Assembly (NCBI GenBank): GCA_948470905.1
Contig: CAOKQK010000019.1
Coordinates: 1-46,912, forward strand
Reading direction: 5' to 3'
Source: an uncultured Lachnospiraceae bacterium
Lineage (GTDB): Bacteria; Bacillota; Clostridia; Lachnospirales; Lachnospiraceae
DNA length: 46,912 bases
The translations under genes and the position numbers were made by a program. Shown here one piece after another: positions 1 to 6,286 of the stretch (position 1 is the stretch's first letter; each line of letters opens with the position of its first letter). The notes under the pieces are model-generated. The model did not search any database. It was given only the letters and a program-made list of their open reading frames with translations, and was not told the DNA's origin.

Positions 1-108
1 GCTGTTGGAGCTGGAAGAACTCCCGCTTCCGGCAGTGCTGTTGGAGCTGGAAGAATTTCCGCTTCCGGTAGAGCTGTTGGAGCTGGAAGAACTCCCGCTT
101 CCGGTGGT
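1..108. repeat. 36-bp tandem repeat, three copies, in lipoprotein gene
   Basis: Three consecutive 36-bp units (1-36, 37-72, 73-108) differ by only a few bases and probably continue past the left edge. The unit is a multiple of three, so copy-number change would alter the protein length without a frameshift. Confidence 0.85.
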
Positions 109-441
109 GTTATTGTGGGTGCCGTTGTTTGTCATATCGTCCACCCCGTCAACCACATCTTCGACTACGTTGGTGATGGCGTCCCCGGCATCGTTCATGA
201 TGGAATCGTTGCCGTTTGTAACACTGTTGACGTTGGAATTGTTCCCGGCAGTGCCGGCTGCGCTGCTGTTATTATTGCTGCCGGATCCTGTCTGGGAGCC
301 GTTCCCAGCCGTACTGCCATTGCTGCCTGTTGTACTGTCCTTGGTACACGCCACGGCAAAACACATAAAACCAAGCGTCAGACCTAAGGTCAGAAGCTTT
401 CGCGTCCCTGCGATAAAATGTGACTTTTTCATATTGTTCAT
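1..441 (-). CDS. Serine-rich lipoprotein, 3' end beyond window
   Basis: The first 147 codons are visible and the frame is still open at the window edge, so this is the N-terminal part. The start follows a GGAGG site five bases upstream; a second ATG three codons in is less well spaced. The protein begins with a basic stretch, a hydrophobic segment and a lipobox-like AVAC with Cys at about residue 25, which indicates a lipoprotein signal peptide. The rest is low complexity, rich in Ser, Gly, Asn and Thr, with a more ordinary Asp/Val-rich stretch at about residues 68-95. The last 36 visible residues are three copies of a 12-residue Gly-Ser-Asn unit. I do not recognise a family; a surface-exposed or spacer-bearing lipoprotein is inferred only. 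Confidence 0.72.
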   Translation of the reverse strand, partial: MNNMKKSHFIAGTRKLLTLGLTLGFMCFAVACTKDSTTGSNGSTAGNGSQTGSGSNNNSSAAGTAGNNSNVNSVTNGNDSIMNDAGDAITNVVEDVVDGVDDMTNNGTHNNTTGSGSSSSSNSSTGSGNSSSSNSTAGSGSSSSSNS

Positions 442-628
442 AGCGTCCTCCATTCTGTTGTATGAGCTTAAAATCAAAACCATTACGTATGCACGCAATG
501 GCTGATTTGTTAGTAGTGTGTGGAAAAGGCAGGCGGATTATTCTGAGGACAGCGAAGATATGGGAGGCAATGTCTGGAACCTGGTTCAGACACTTAAGAG
601 ATATGCGGAACAAGTTCCCGCAAACGGC

Positions 629-733
629 AACTTGTATAAACAGTCTCGGAACGGAGACGCCCGGGAAGGAATTTAAGACGCGATAGCGGCTGAAATTCCT
701 TCCAGACTACAGGGCGTGGAAGTGTAGAGACGG
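629..733 (+). promoter_or_regulatory. Structured leader motif, copy 1 (upstream of hisA)
   Basis: First of two 105-bp tandem units. Visible pairing: GTCTC (643-647) with GAGAC (727-731), ACGCCC (657-662) with GGGCGT (712-717), and an 11-bp inner stem GGAAGGAATTT/AAATTCCTTCC. GGAAC follows both strands of the outer stem. The same fold with changed but compensated bases recurs at 6119 and 27225. The function is unknown, and I could not assign it to a named RNA family with confidence. Confidence 0.65.
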
Positions 734-838
734 AACTTGTATAAACAGTCTCGGAACGGAGACGCCCGGGAAGGAATTTAAGACGCGGAAGCGGCTGAAA
801 TTCCTTCCAGACTACAGGGCGTAGAAGTGTAGAGACGG
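734..838 (+). promoter_or_regulatory. Structured leader motif, copy 2 (tandem duplicate)
   Basis: Second unit, differing from copy 1 at only about three positions, so the duplication looks recent. It ends ten bases before the AGGAG ribosome binding site of hisA and keeps all the stems of copy 1. The 442-858 gap otherwise holds only a 7-bp inverted repeat around 610-635 (ACAAGTT/AACTTGT). Confidence 0.65.
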
Positions 839-858
839 AACTAATAATAGGAGAAAAA

Positions 859-1653
859 ATGGAATTTCGACCTTGTATAGATATACATAACGGAAGTGTG
901 AAACAAATAGTAGGAGGAAGCCTGAAGGATTCCGGAAGCGAGGCGGTGGAAAATTTTGTCTCAAAACAGGATGCTTCTTTTTTTGCCAGGCTGTACCGGG
1001 AAAACGGGATCCGGGGCGGGCATGTGATCATGCTGAACCCTGCGGGCAGCACCTATTATGAGGCGACGAAGGCCCAGGCGCTTGCAGCGCTGGCGGAATT
1101 TCCGGGCGGGCTGCAGATCGGCGGAGGCATCACGCCGGAGAATGCGGGCGAATATCTGGCGGCGGGCGCTTCCCATGTCATTGTCACTTCCTATGTGTTT
1201 AAGGATGGCAGGATTGATTATGACAATCTGGAAAAAATGGTGGACGCAGTGGGAAAGGACAGGCTGGTGCTGGATTTAAGCTGCAGGAGGATGGAAAAAG
1301 GCTATCTTGTGGTGACAGACAGATGGCAGAAGCTGACACAGGAGAAAGTGGATACGGCTTTGCTGGACAGGCTTGCGGGCTGCTGCGATGAGTTCCTGGT
1401 CCACGGGGTGGATGTGGAGGGCAGGGCTGACGGGATAGAAGAACAGCTGGCGGCAATGCTGGGAAGCTGGGGGAAGCGTCCTGTGACTTATGCGGGAGGC
1501 ATTCACAGCTATGAGGATCTGGAGCTGGTGCGCAGGCTGGGGAAAGACCGCCTGAACGTAACGGTCGGAAGTGCCCTTGATATGTTTGGAGGGACGCTGG
1601 AGTGGAGGAGAGTTTTGGAAATTTGCACAAAAAATACTCTTTTTTCCGGCTAA
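859..1653 (+). CDS. hisA: Eukaryotic-type HisA (ProFAR isomerase)
   Basis: This 264-residue TIM-barrel protein should catalyse the fourth step of histidine synthesis, isomerising ProFAR to PRFAR. It starts with FRPCIDIHNGSVKQIVGG and ends with YAGG and GSALDMFGG motifs that match the fungal/plant HIS6 type rather than the usual bacterial HisA. LDLSCRR near residue 140 is another hallmark of that branch. The ATG follows an AGGAG site. It is monocistronic here with no other his genes nearby, and lies behind the duplicated structured leader. Family assignment is confident; the biochemical role follows from the family. Confidence 0.9.
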   Translation: MEFRPCIDIHNGSVKQIVGGSLKDSGSEAVENFVSKQDASFFARLYRENGIRGGHVIMLNPAGSTYYEATKAQALAALAEFPGGLQIGGGITPENAGEYLAAGASHVIVTSYVFKDGRIDYDNLEKMVDAVGKDRLVLDLSCRRMEKGYLVVTDRWQKLTQEKVDTALLDRLAGCCDEFLVHGVDVEGRADGIEEQLAAMLGSWGKRPVTYAGGIHSYEDLELVRRLGKDRLNVTVGSALDMFGGTLEWRRVLEICTKNTLFSG

Positions 1654-1765
1654 ATACAGGGAGATACCCTTTTTTATTTGGAAAATGTTACAAAAATGTT
1701 AAGTTGTCGTTGATGTGAGGGGGACTTATATGGTAGAATAGGAGAGTATATTGGAGGTGGCTTTT

Positions 1766-2521
1766 ATGAAACGTATCAAGCATAAGCGTAAGAACAGCAA
1801 AGTATTGATCGTTACATCCGATGCCGTAGATGCCAGAGTCAAACAGTATAAAATCCGCCCTTACCTGTTGAAAGTGGCAACTCTCCTTGTGTGCCTGCTT
1901 GTAGGGGCGCTGATAGGGTATTTTATCTTTGAAAAAGATATCTGGACGGAGAGTATGGAGCAGACGGCTTCTCAGAAGGAGGCTATCAAGGCCATAGAGC
2001 AGGAGAAGGCGGAGCTTGAAGGCAGGATAACGGAATTGAATGAAGAGATTGCCGGGCTGAACAATGAGATAGCCGGCCTGAATGAGCAGGTTATGATCCT
2101 GAGCAAGACGGTGGCACAGAAGAACCAGAGTGAAAATGAGCTGCGTCAGGAAATCGAGAAGCAGAGTCTGCCGACGGAATTTCCGCTGACGGGCGCTGCC
2201 AGCGTGGAGGAGTTTGCGGAGGGAGAGCCTATCTGTGTCTTCACTGCGGCAGTGGGGTCTATGGTGGTGGCGACGGCTAAGGGTACGGTGATCGTGGTAA
2301 ACGATGATCCTGAGTATGGCCATAATGTATGGGTGGACCATGGCAACGGTTATGTGACTGTGTACAAGAACCAGGGCGAGGTCAGGGTGAAACAGGGCGA
2401 GACGGTTTCAGCGGGAACCACGCTGTTCCTGGTTGAGGCGGGTAATAACAAGCTGGGCTATCAGATGATGAAGGATGGCGTGTATATCAATCCTATGGAA
2501 ATGCTTGCAATCAGCGGTTAA
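1766..2521 (+). CDS. Membrane-anchored degenerate M23/LytM-domain protein
   Basis: The start chosen is the ATG after GGAGG at 1753-1757; an in-frame TTG at 1751 overlaps that site. The 251-residue protein has a basic N-terminus, one transmembrane helix (about residues 32-52), a coiled coil rich in Glu, Leu and Asn (about 60-135), and a C-terminal LytM-like beta domain. The zinc ligands look lost: the usual YAH position reads VYKNQ, and the final HxH strand reads GYQMM. It is therefore probably a non-catalytic scaffold or activator, as in EnvC-like proteins. The bactofilin gene starts 29 bp downstream. Such pairs shape the cell wall in other bacteria, so a joint role in wall geometry is inferred. 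Confidence 0.8.
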   Translation: MKRIKHKRKNSKVLIVTSDAVDARVKQYKIRPYLLKVATLLVCLLVGALIGYFIFEKDIWTESMEQTASQKEAIKAIEQEKAELEGRITELNEEIAGLNNEIAGLNEQVMILSKTVAQKNQSENELRQEIEKQSLPTEFPLTGAASVEEFAEGEPICVFTAAVGSMVVATAKGTVIVVNDDPEYGHNVWVDHGNGYVTVYKNQGEVRVKQGETVSAGTTLFLVEAGNNKLGYQMMKDGVYINPMEMLAISG

Positions 2522-2550
2522 GTTTCATTAAGAAAGGTGAGGTAGGGAAA

Positions 2551-3033
2551 ATGAAAAAGCAGGAAGTACAGATTACAACAATCATTGGGAACGGAGCGGA
2601 GTGCAACGGCGACTTCAACGCAGAAGGGTCTATCCGCGTTGACGGGACGATCCAGGGAAATGTGACCGTTTCCGGCACGTTGATCGTAGGTGTCTCGGGC
2701 TATATCAACGGGGACGTCAACGCCAGCGTGGTCATTGTGGGAGGCGAGATCAACGGAAATGTAAACGCGCCGGACAAGATGGAACTGACATCCACGGCAA
2801 GAATGATCGGAGATATTGTGACCACCACGATTGTTATAGATGAAAGGGCTGTCTTCCAGGGCAACTGTAATATGAACCAGGATGTCTCCGGAAAGAAGCC
2901 CAGGCCGGATTCAAGAGCGCTGAAGGCGGGCAAGAAGACCGCAAAAGCCGCGATAGAGGAGGTTTTGAGGGAAGTGGAGGCTGCTGGCCAGCAGGAGTCG
3001 GAGGAAACTGGGACAAGTGAGACGATGCCGTAG
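2551..3033 (+). CDS. Bactofilin (polymer-forming cytoskeletal protein)
   Basis: A 160-residue protein with a central right-handed beta-helix core of about 100 residues. It shows regular Gly/Asn/Val periodicity such as DGTIQGNVTVSG and GGEINGNVNAP, typical of bactofilins (DUF583). The N-terminus is short and the C-terminal tail is charged and Lys/Glu-rich. Bactofilins polymerise without nucleotide, often at the membrane, and recruit wall enzymes. It lies 29 bp after the LytM-like gene, probably in the same transcript, which ends at the terminator at 3066. Confidence 0.9.
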   Translation: MKKQEVQITTIIGNGAECNGDFNAEGSIRVDGTIQGNVTVSGTLIVGVSGYINGDVNASVVIVGGEINGNVNAPDKMELTSTARMIGDIVTTTIVIDERAVFQGNCNMNQDVSGKKPRPDSRALKAGKKTAKAAIEEVLREVEAAGQQESEETGTSETMP

Positions 3034-3065
3034 ACAGGATGGATGCAGGCTTACATAAAAAAGGA

Positions 3066-3115
3066 GGCTGAAAGAGGCACTGCTTTGCACGAAGTGCCGC
3101 TTTCAGCCCCTTTTT
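3066..3115. terminator. Bidirectional rho-independent terminator
   Basis: A 16-bp stem (3066-3081 with 3093-3108, one mismatch) is followed by CCTTTTT and preceded by an A-run. It can therefore serve both the bactofilin transcript and the convergent yerC-type gene. Confidence 0.9.
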
Positions 3116-3134
3116 GACATGTACGGGGATCTCG

Positions 3135-3440
3135 CTATCCTTTTTCCGGGGACTGGGACTCCATTCGGTCCAAAACCATTTCATAACCGTCGTTGCCGTA
3201 GTTGAGCGCCCGGTTTACGCGGCTGATGGTGGCGGTGGACGCGCCGGTCTTTTCCGTGATCTCAAGGTAGGTTTTGTGCTGCCTGAGCATTTCAGCGACC
3301 TCAAAGCGCTGTGAGAGCGAGAGAAGTTCGTTCACTGTACAGAGGTCCTCGAAAAAAATATAGCATTCTTCCCGGGTCTTTAAACACAAAACAGCATCAA
3401 ACAGAGAGTCCACCGCTTCACTTTTGATTTTTTTATTCAT
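3135..3440 (-). CDS. YerC/YecD family TrpR-like regulator
   Basis: A 101-residue protein with a helix-turn-helix of the TrpR type near residues 55-80 (EITEKTGASTATISRVNRAL). Its length and sequence match the YerC/YecD family of Firmicutes, whose ligand is not firmly established. The start follows a GGGAGGT site. A minus-strand promoter-like pair (TTTACT, 17 bp, TAAAAT) lies upstream near 3490-3520. It stands alone on the minus strand and converges on the bactofilin gene. No trp genes are nearby. Confidence 0.88.
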   Translation of the reverse strand: MNKKIKSEAVDSLFDAVLCLKTREECYIFFEDLCTVNELLSLSQRFEVAEMLRQHKTYLEITEKTGASTATISRVNRALNYGNDGYEMVLDRMESQSPEKG

Positions 3441-3572
3441 TTAGTACCTCCCTGCCCGTTTTGGCGGACAAAAATTTACAGATTGATTATGTGTATTTTA
3501 ACATACTAAAGCTGTAAAGTAAAGGGTACGGCTGAACTGTTATTGTTTTTTTTGATTTTGTGAAAGAAATAG

Positions 3573-3601
3573 TTGTCATGTAGTATTGAATACTATATAA
3601 T
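3573..3601 (+). promoter_or_regulatory. Sigma-A promoter with palindromic spacer
   Basis: TTGTCA (3573-3578), a 17-bp spacer and TATAAT (3596-3601). The last 15 bp of the spacer are a perfect palindrome, TAGTATT-G-AATACTA (3581-3595), placed as a repressor operator would be. Confidence 0.75.
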
Positions 3602-3699
3602 GATGTTAATGCGGTGAAAAAAGTTTCAGTATTGGATGCGCAGAGAGTGACAGTCCGGCAAAAGGGCGGACCGTCACCGGAGAGATGAGGAAATCATAT

Positions 3700-4323
3700 A
3701 TGACTATAGACAATAGAGATTTGCTGAACAGTATACTGAAAAGCCTTGACAGGATCAGCCATATCAACCCGGACGATATACCAAACATTGACCTGTATAT
3801 GGATCAGGTGACAACCTTTATGGACAGCAGGCTGCGTTCTACGGCCAGATATCCCGGGGAGGACAAGATCCTGACCAAGACCATGATCAACAACTATGCA
3901 AAGAATGACCTGCTGCCTCCGCCTGTGAAAAAGAAGTATTCCAAGGAACATGTCCTGCTCCTGATATTTATCTATTATTATAAAGGCATTTTGTCCATCA
4001 ACGACATTCAGACCCTGTTAAAACCCATTACGGATAAGTACTTTCAGGGCGGTCAGGGCTTTAAGCTGGAGGATATTTACCTGGAGGTTTTCGACATGGA
4101 AGAAAAGCAGATCCAGGCATTGAAGGAGGATGTGGTAAAGAAATTCAGGCTGGCACAGGGGACTTTTCAGGAGGCGCCGGAGGCTGATGCGGATTTTCTG
4201 CGGAAGTTTGCGTTTATCTGCACCCTGAGCTATGATGTGTATTTGAAGAAGCTGATGATAGAGAAGATGATAGACGAGCTTTCCGGTAAGCCCACGGCTT
4301 CGGCGGAAGAAAAGACGGAATAG
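3700..4323 (+). CDS. DUF1836 family protein
   Basis: A protein of about 207 residues. Its first half (SHINPDDIPNIDLYMDQVTTFM, then LTKTMINNYAKNDLLPPP and the KKYSKEHVLLL stretch) matches DUF1836, a Firmicute family whose N-terminal half resembles a MerR-like winged helix. The ATG at 3700 is nine bases after GAGG; an in-frame ATG at 3685 is only poorly spaced from GGAG. A hairpin (GTGAC-GTCCG against CGGAC-GTCAC, about 3646-3676) lies just before the start. The upstream promoter carries a 15-bp palindrome, so autoregulation is plausible. The function of the family is not known. Confidence 0.82.
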   Translation: MTIDNRDLLNSILKSLDRISHINPDDIPNIDLYMDQVTTFMDSRLRSTARYPGEDKILTKTMINNYAKNDLLPPPVKKKYSKEHVLLLIFIYYYKGILSINDIQTLLKPITDKYFQGGQGFKLEDIYLEVFDMEEKQIQALKEDVVKKFRLAQGTFQEAPEADADFLRKFAFICTLSYDVYLKKLMIEKMIDELSGKPTASAEEKTE

Positions 4324-4375
4324 GTTCCCGCAAAAAGAGCAGGGGGCGGTACTGAAAATATGAGGAGGACAGAAG

Positions 4376-4795
4376 ATGAAGGATGTAAATTGCGGTTATT
4401 GTATGAGAGGCGAGCTGTTGGACAAATTCGGGATTTTTATATGCGACCTTAAGGTCAGCAGCCTGATCCTGTTTAAGGAGCAGTCCAAGCCGGGCAGGTG
4501 TATTGTTGCCTACAGGGATCATGTCAGTGAGATGGTGGATATCTCCGACGAGGAGAGGAATGCTTTCATGGCGGATGTGGCACATGCGGCGAGGGCTATC
4601 CACGCGGCGTTCCACCCGGATAAGCTTAACTATGGGGCATACGGCGACACAGGCTGCCATCTGCACATGCATCTCTGCCCCAAGTATAAGGACGGGGACG
4701 AGTGGGGAGGCACCTTTGCCATGAATCCTGGCAAAACTTACCTGACAGATGGGGAGTATGCCGAAATGATCGAGAAGATCAAAGCGAACCTGTAG
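4376..4795 (+). CDS. HIT family protein
   Basis: A 139-residue protein with the histidine triad HLHMHL at residues 95-99, the catalytic signature of nucleotide hydrolases and transferases that act on purine nucleoside phosphoramidates or dinucleoside polyphosphates. It also has an N-terminal CGYC pair (Cys6, Cys9), which may be a metal or redox site as in some HIT proteins. The start follows GAGGAGG. It lies 52 bp after the DUF1836 gene and may share its transcript. The substrate cannot be told from sequence. Confidence 0.9.
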   Translation: MKDVNCGYCMRGELLDKFGIFICDLKVSSLILFKEQSKPGRCIVAYRDHVSEMVDISDEERNAFMADVAHAARAIHAAFHPDKLNYGAYGDTGCHLHMHLCPKYKDGDEWGGTFAMNPGKTYLTDGEYAEMIEKIKANL

Positions 4796-4850
4796 GCACA
4801 ATTTTCTGAAAGCTTCATAAGATAAACCATCATAAAAAATGGAGGTTCTT

Positions 4851-5864
4851 ATGAAGAAGTTGTCTATCAAAAAAATAGGTGCGGTGTATCTTGCGGCAGT
4901 TGCCCTGATGGTCGCCGTATCTGGCTGCGGCAAGGAAAGCAAGCCTGAGGGCGGCGGGACGAAAGTCGTCTTGAACGAGGTCGCACATAGTATTTTTTAT
5001 GCGCCTATGTATGTTGCCATCGAGGAAGGGTATTTTGAGGAAGCAGGCATCGACCTGAACCTTGTCACCGGTTTTGGCGCCGACAAGACCATGACAGCGG
5101 TGCTGACTGGCGAGGCGGACATAGGCTTTATGGGAAGCGAGAGTACGATATACACTTATGCAGGGGGGACGGAGGACTATGTGGTTAATTTTGCCCAGCT
5201 GACACAGCGGGCGGGCAACTTCCTGGTCGCCAGACAACCCGTAGAGAATTTCCAGTGGAGTATGCTCAAGGGAAAGGATGTGCTTGGCGGCAGGGCGGGC
5301 GGTATGCCGGAGATGGTCTTTGAGTATATCCTGACAAAGAACGGGATCAAGCCATCGGAGGTAAACATTGACCAGAGCATTGATTTCGGTTCTACAGCGG
5401 CGGCTTTTTCCGGCGGGCAGGGCGAGTTTACCGTAGAGTTTGAGCCTCATGCCACATCTCTGGAACAGAAGGGGGAAGGCTATATCGTAGCATCCCTGGG
5501 CGAGGCTTCGGGCTATGTGCCGTACACATCTTTCTCGGCGAAAAAGAGCTATCTGGACAAAAATAAAGACACAGTGCAGGCTTTTACCGACGCGCTGCAG
5601 AAGGGCATGGATTTTGTGCAGAAACACACGCCGGAGGAGATTGCAAAGGTCATTTCCCCACAGTTCCCCGAGACGGATCTGACTACGCTCACGACCATTG
5701 TACAGCGGTATTACGACCAGGATACCTGGAAGGAGAACCTTGTCTTCGAGAAGTCTGCATTTGACCTGCTGCAGAATATCCTGCAGGACTCGGGGGTGCT
5801 GGAGAAAAGGGTGCCCTATGAGAAACTGGTGACGACGGAATTTGCGCAGGAAGCGGCAAAATAA
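4851..5864 (+). CDS. NMT1/SsuA-type substrate-binding lipoprotein
   Basis: A 337-residue protein starting at the ATG after GGAGG (an in-frame ATG at 4839 overlaps that site). The signal peptide ends in a lipobox (VSGC) at about residue 26. The mature part has the hallmarks of the NMT1/THI5-like fold: FYAPMYVAIEEGYFEEAGIDLNLV, GADKTMTAVLTGEADIGF and a GGRAGGMPE loop. Relatives bind sulfonates, thiamine precursors or nitrate-like ligands for ABC import. No permease or ATPase gene is adjacent, so it is an orphan here and its ligand is unknown. Confidence 0.87.
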   Translation: MKKLSIKKIGAVYLAAVALMVAVSGCGKESKPEGGGTKVVLNEVAHSIFYAPMYVAIEEGYFEEAGIDLNLVTGFGADKTMTAVLTGEADIGFMGSESTIYTYAGGTEDYVVNFAQLTQRAGNFLVARQPVENFQWSMLKGKDVLGGRAGGMPEMVFEYILTKNGIKPSEVNIDQSIDFGSTAAAFSGGQGEFTVEFEPHATSLEQKGEGYIVASLGEASGYVPYTSFSAKKSYLDKNKDTVQAFTDALQKGMDFVQKHTPEEIAKVISPQFPETDLTTLTTIVQRYYDQDTWKENLVFEKSAFDLLQNILQDSGVLEKRVPYEKLVTTEFAQEAAK

Positions 5865-5903
5865 TGAAGTGAAGCTAATGAAATGAAGCTAATGAAGTGA
5901 AGC
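5862..5903. repeat. 14-bp tandem repeat at a stop codon, three copies
   Basis: Three units of TAATGAAGTGAAGC (the middle one with one change), the first containing the TAA stop of the binding-protein gene. Confidence 0.8.
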
Positions 5904-5905
5904 TG

Positions 5906-5935
5906 AGCGGGCGGGTGTTCTGCCCGCTTATTTCT
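5906..5935 (+). terminator. Rho-independent terminator
   Basis: AGCGGGC (5906-5912) pairs with GCCCGCT (5922-5928), followed by TATTTCT. It ends the binding-protein transcript. The rest of the gap up to 6088 holds nothing I can interpret. Confidence 0.7.
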
Positions 5936-6088
5936 GTAGGGTGTGTCCATATAGGGGTGTTTGCTGCTGATGCAGCATGTGGGCCGCGCAGGGCAGGTAT
6001 CACATAGGGATTGCCGCGCAGGGCATTGGGCATCCAAGGGGGTTAGAAAAGTTGTCGCCCCACAGGTGGAAAAGTTTTAGAAAAGTAG

Positions 6089-6117
6089 TTGAGAGAATCC
6101 ATAAAATTTGGTAAAGT
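6089..6117 (+). promoter_or_regulatory. Sigma-A promoter for the SPFH gene
   Basis: TTGAGA (6089-6094), a 17-bp spacer and TAAAGT (6112-6117). The predicted transcription start, near 6124, coincides with the 5' edge of the structured leader motif, so that motif would form the very 5' end of the mRNA. Confidence 0.65.
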
Positions 6118-6118
6118 A

Positions 6119-6229
6119 TAAACAGTCCCGGAACAAAGGACGCTCCCGGAGGAAAATTCCAGCCGGCTCCCTGTGCAGCAGGAAGTTCCTTCCGGTCAAG
6201 GGGGGCATAGGAGAAAAGAGACGGAACCT
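6119..6229 (+). promoter_or_regulatory. Structured leader motif, copy 3 (upstream of SPFH gene)
   Basis: A diverged copy of the 629-838 element. It keeps AAACAG, the CGGAAC boxes at both ends and the second stem, here GCTCCC with GGGGGC instead of ACGCCC with GGGCGT. The inner stem is rearranged but still GGA/TCC-rich. It lies 57 bp before the start codon. Confidence 0.55.
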
Positions 6230-6286
6230 TAATCAGAGACAGGAAACAATTGTCATGGACGGCAATTAAAACAGGAGGATGAGCGG

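Noticed and set aside
5-505. 166-codon Leu/Glu/Pro-rich frame on the plus strand
   Set aside because: It is the antisense of the Ser/Gly/Asn repeats of the lipoprotein gene, which has a signal peptide, lipobox and ribosome binding site.
594-1052. 152-codon minus-strand frame across the structured repeats and hisA
   Set aside because: It is antisense to hisA and contains the translated DNA repeat twice; no ribosome binding site or family match.
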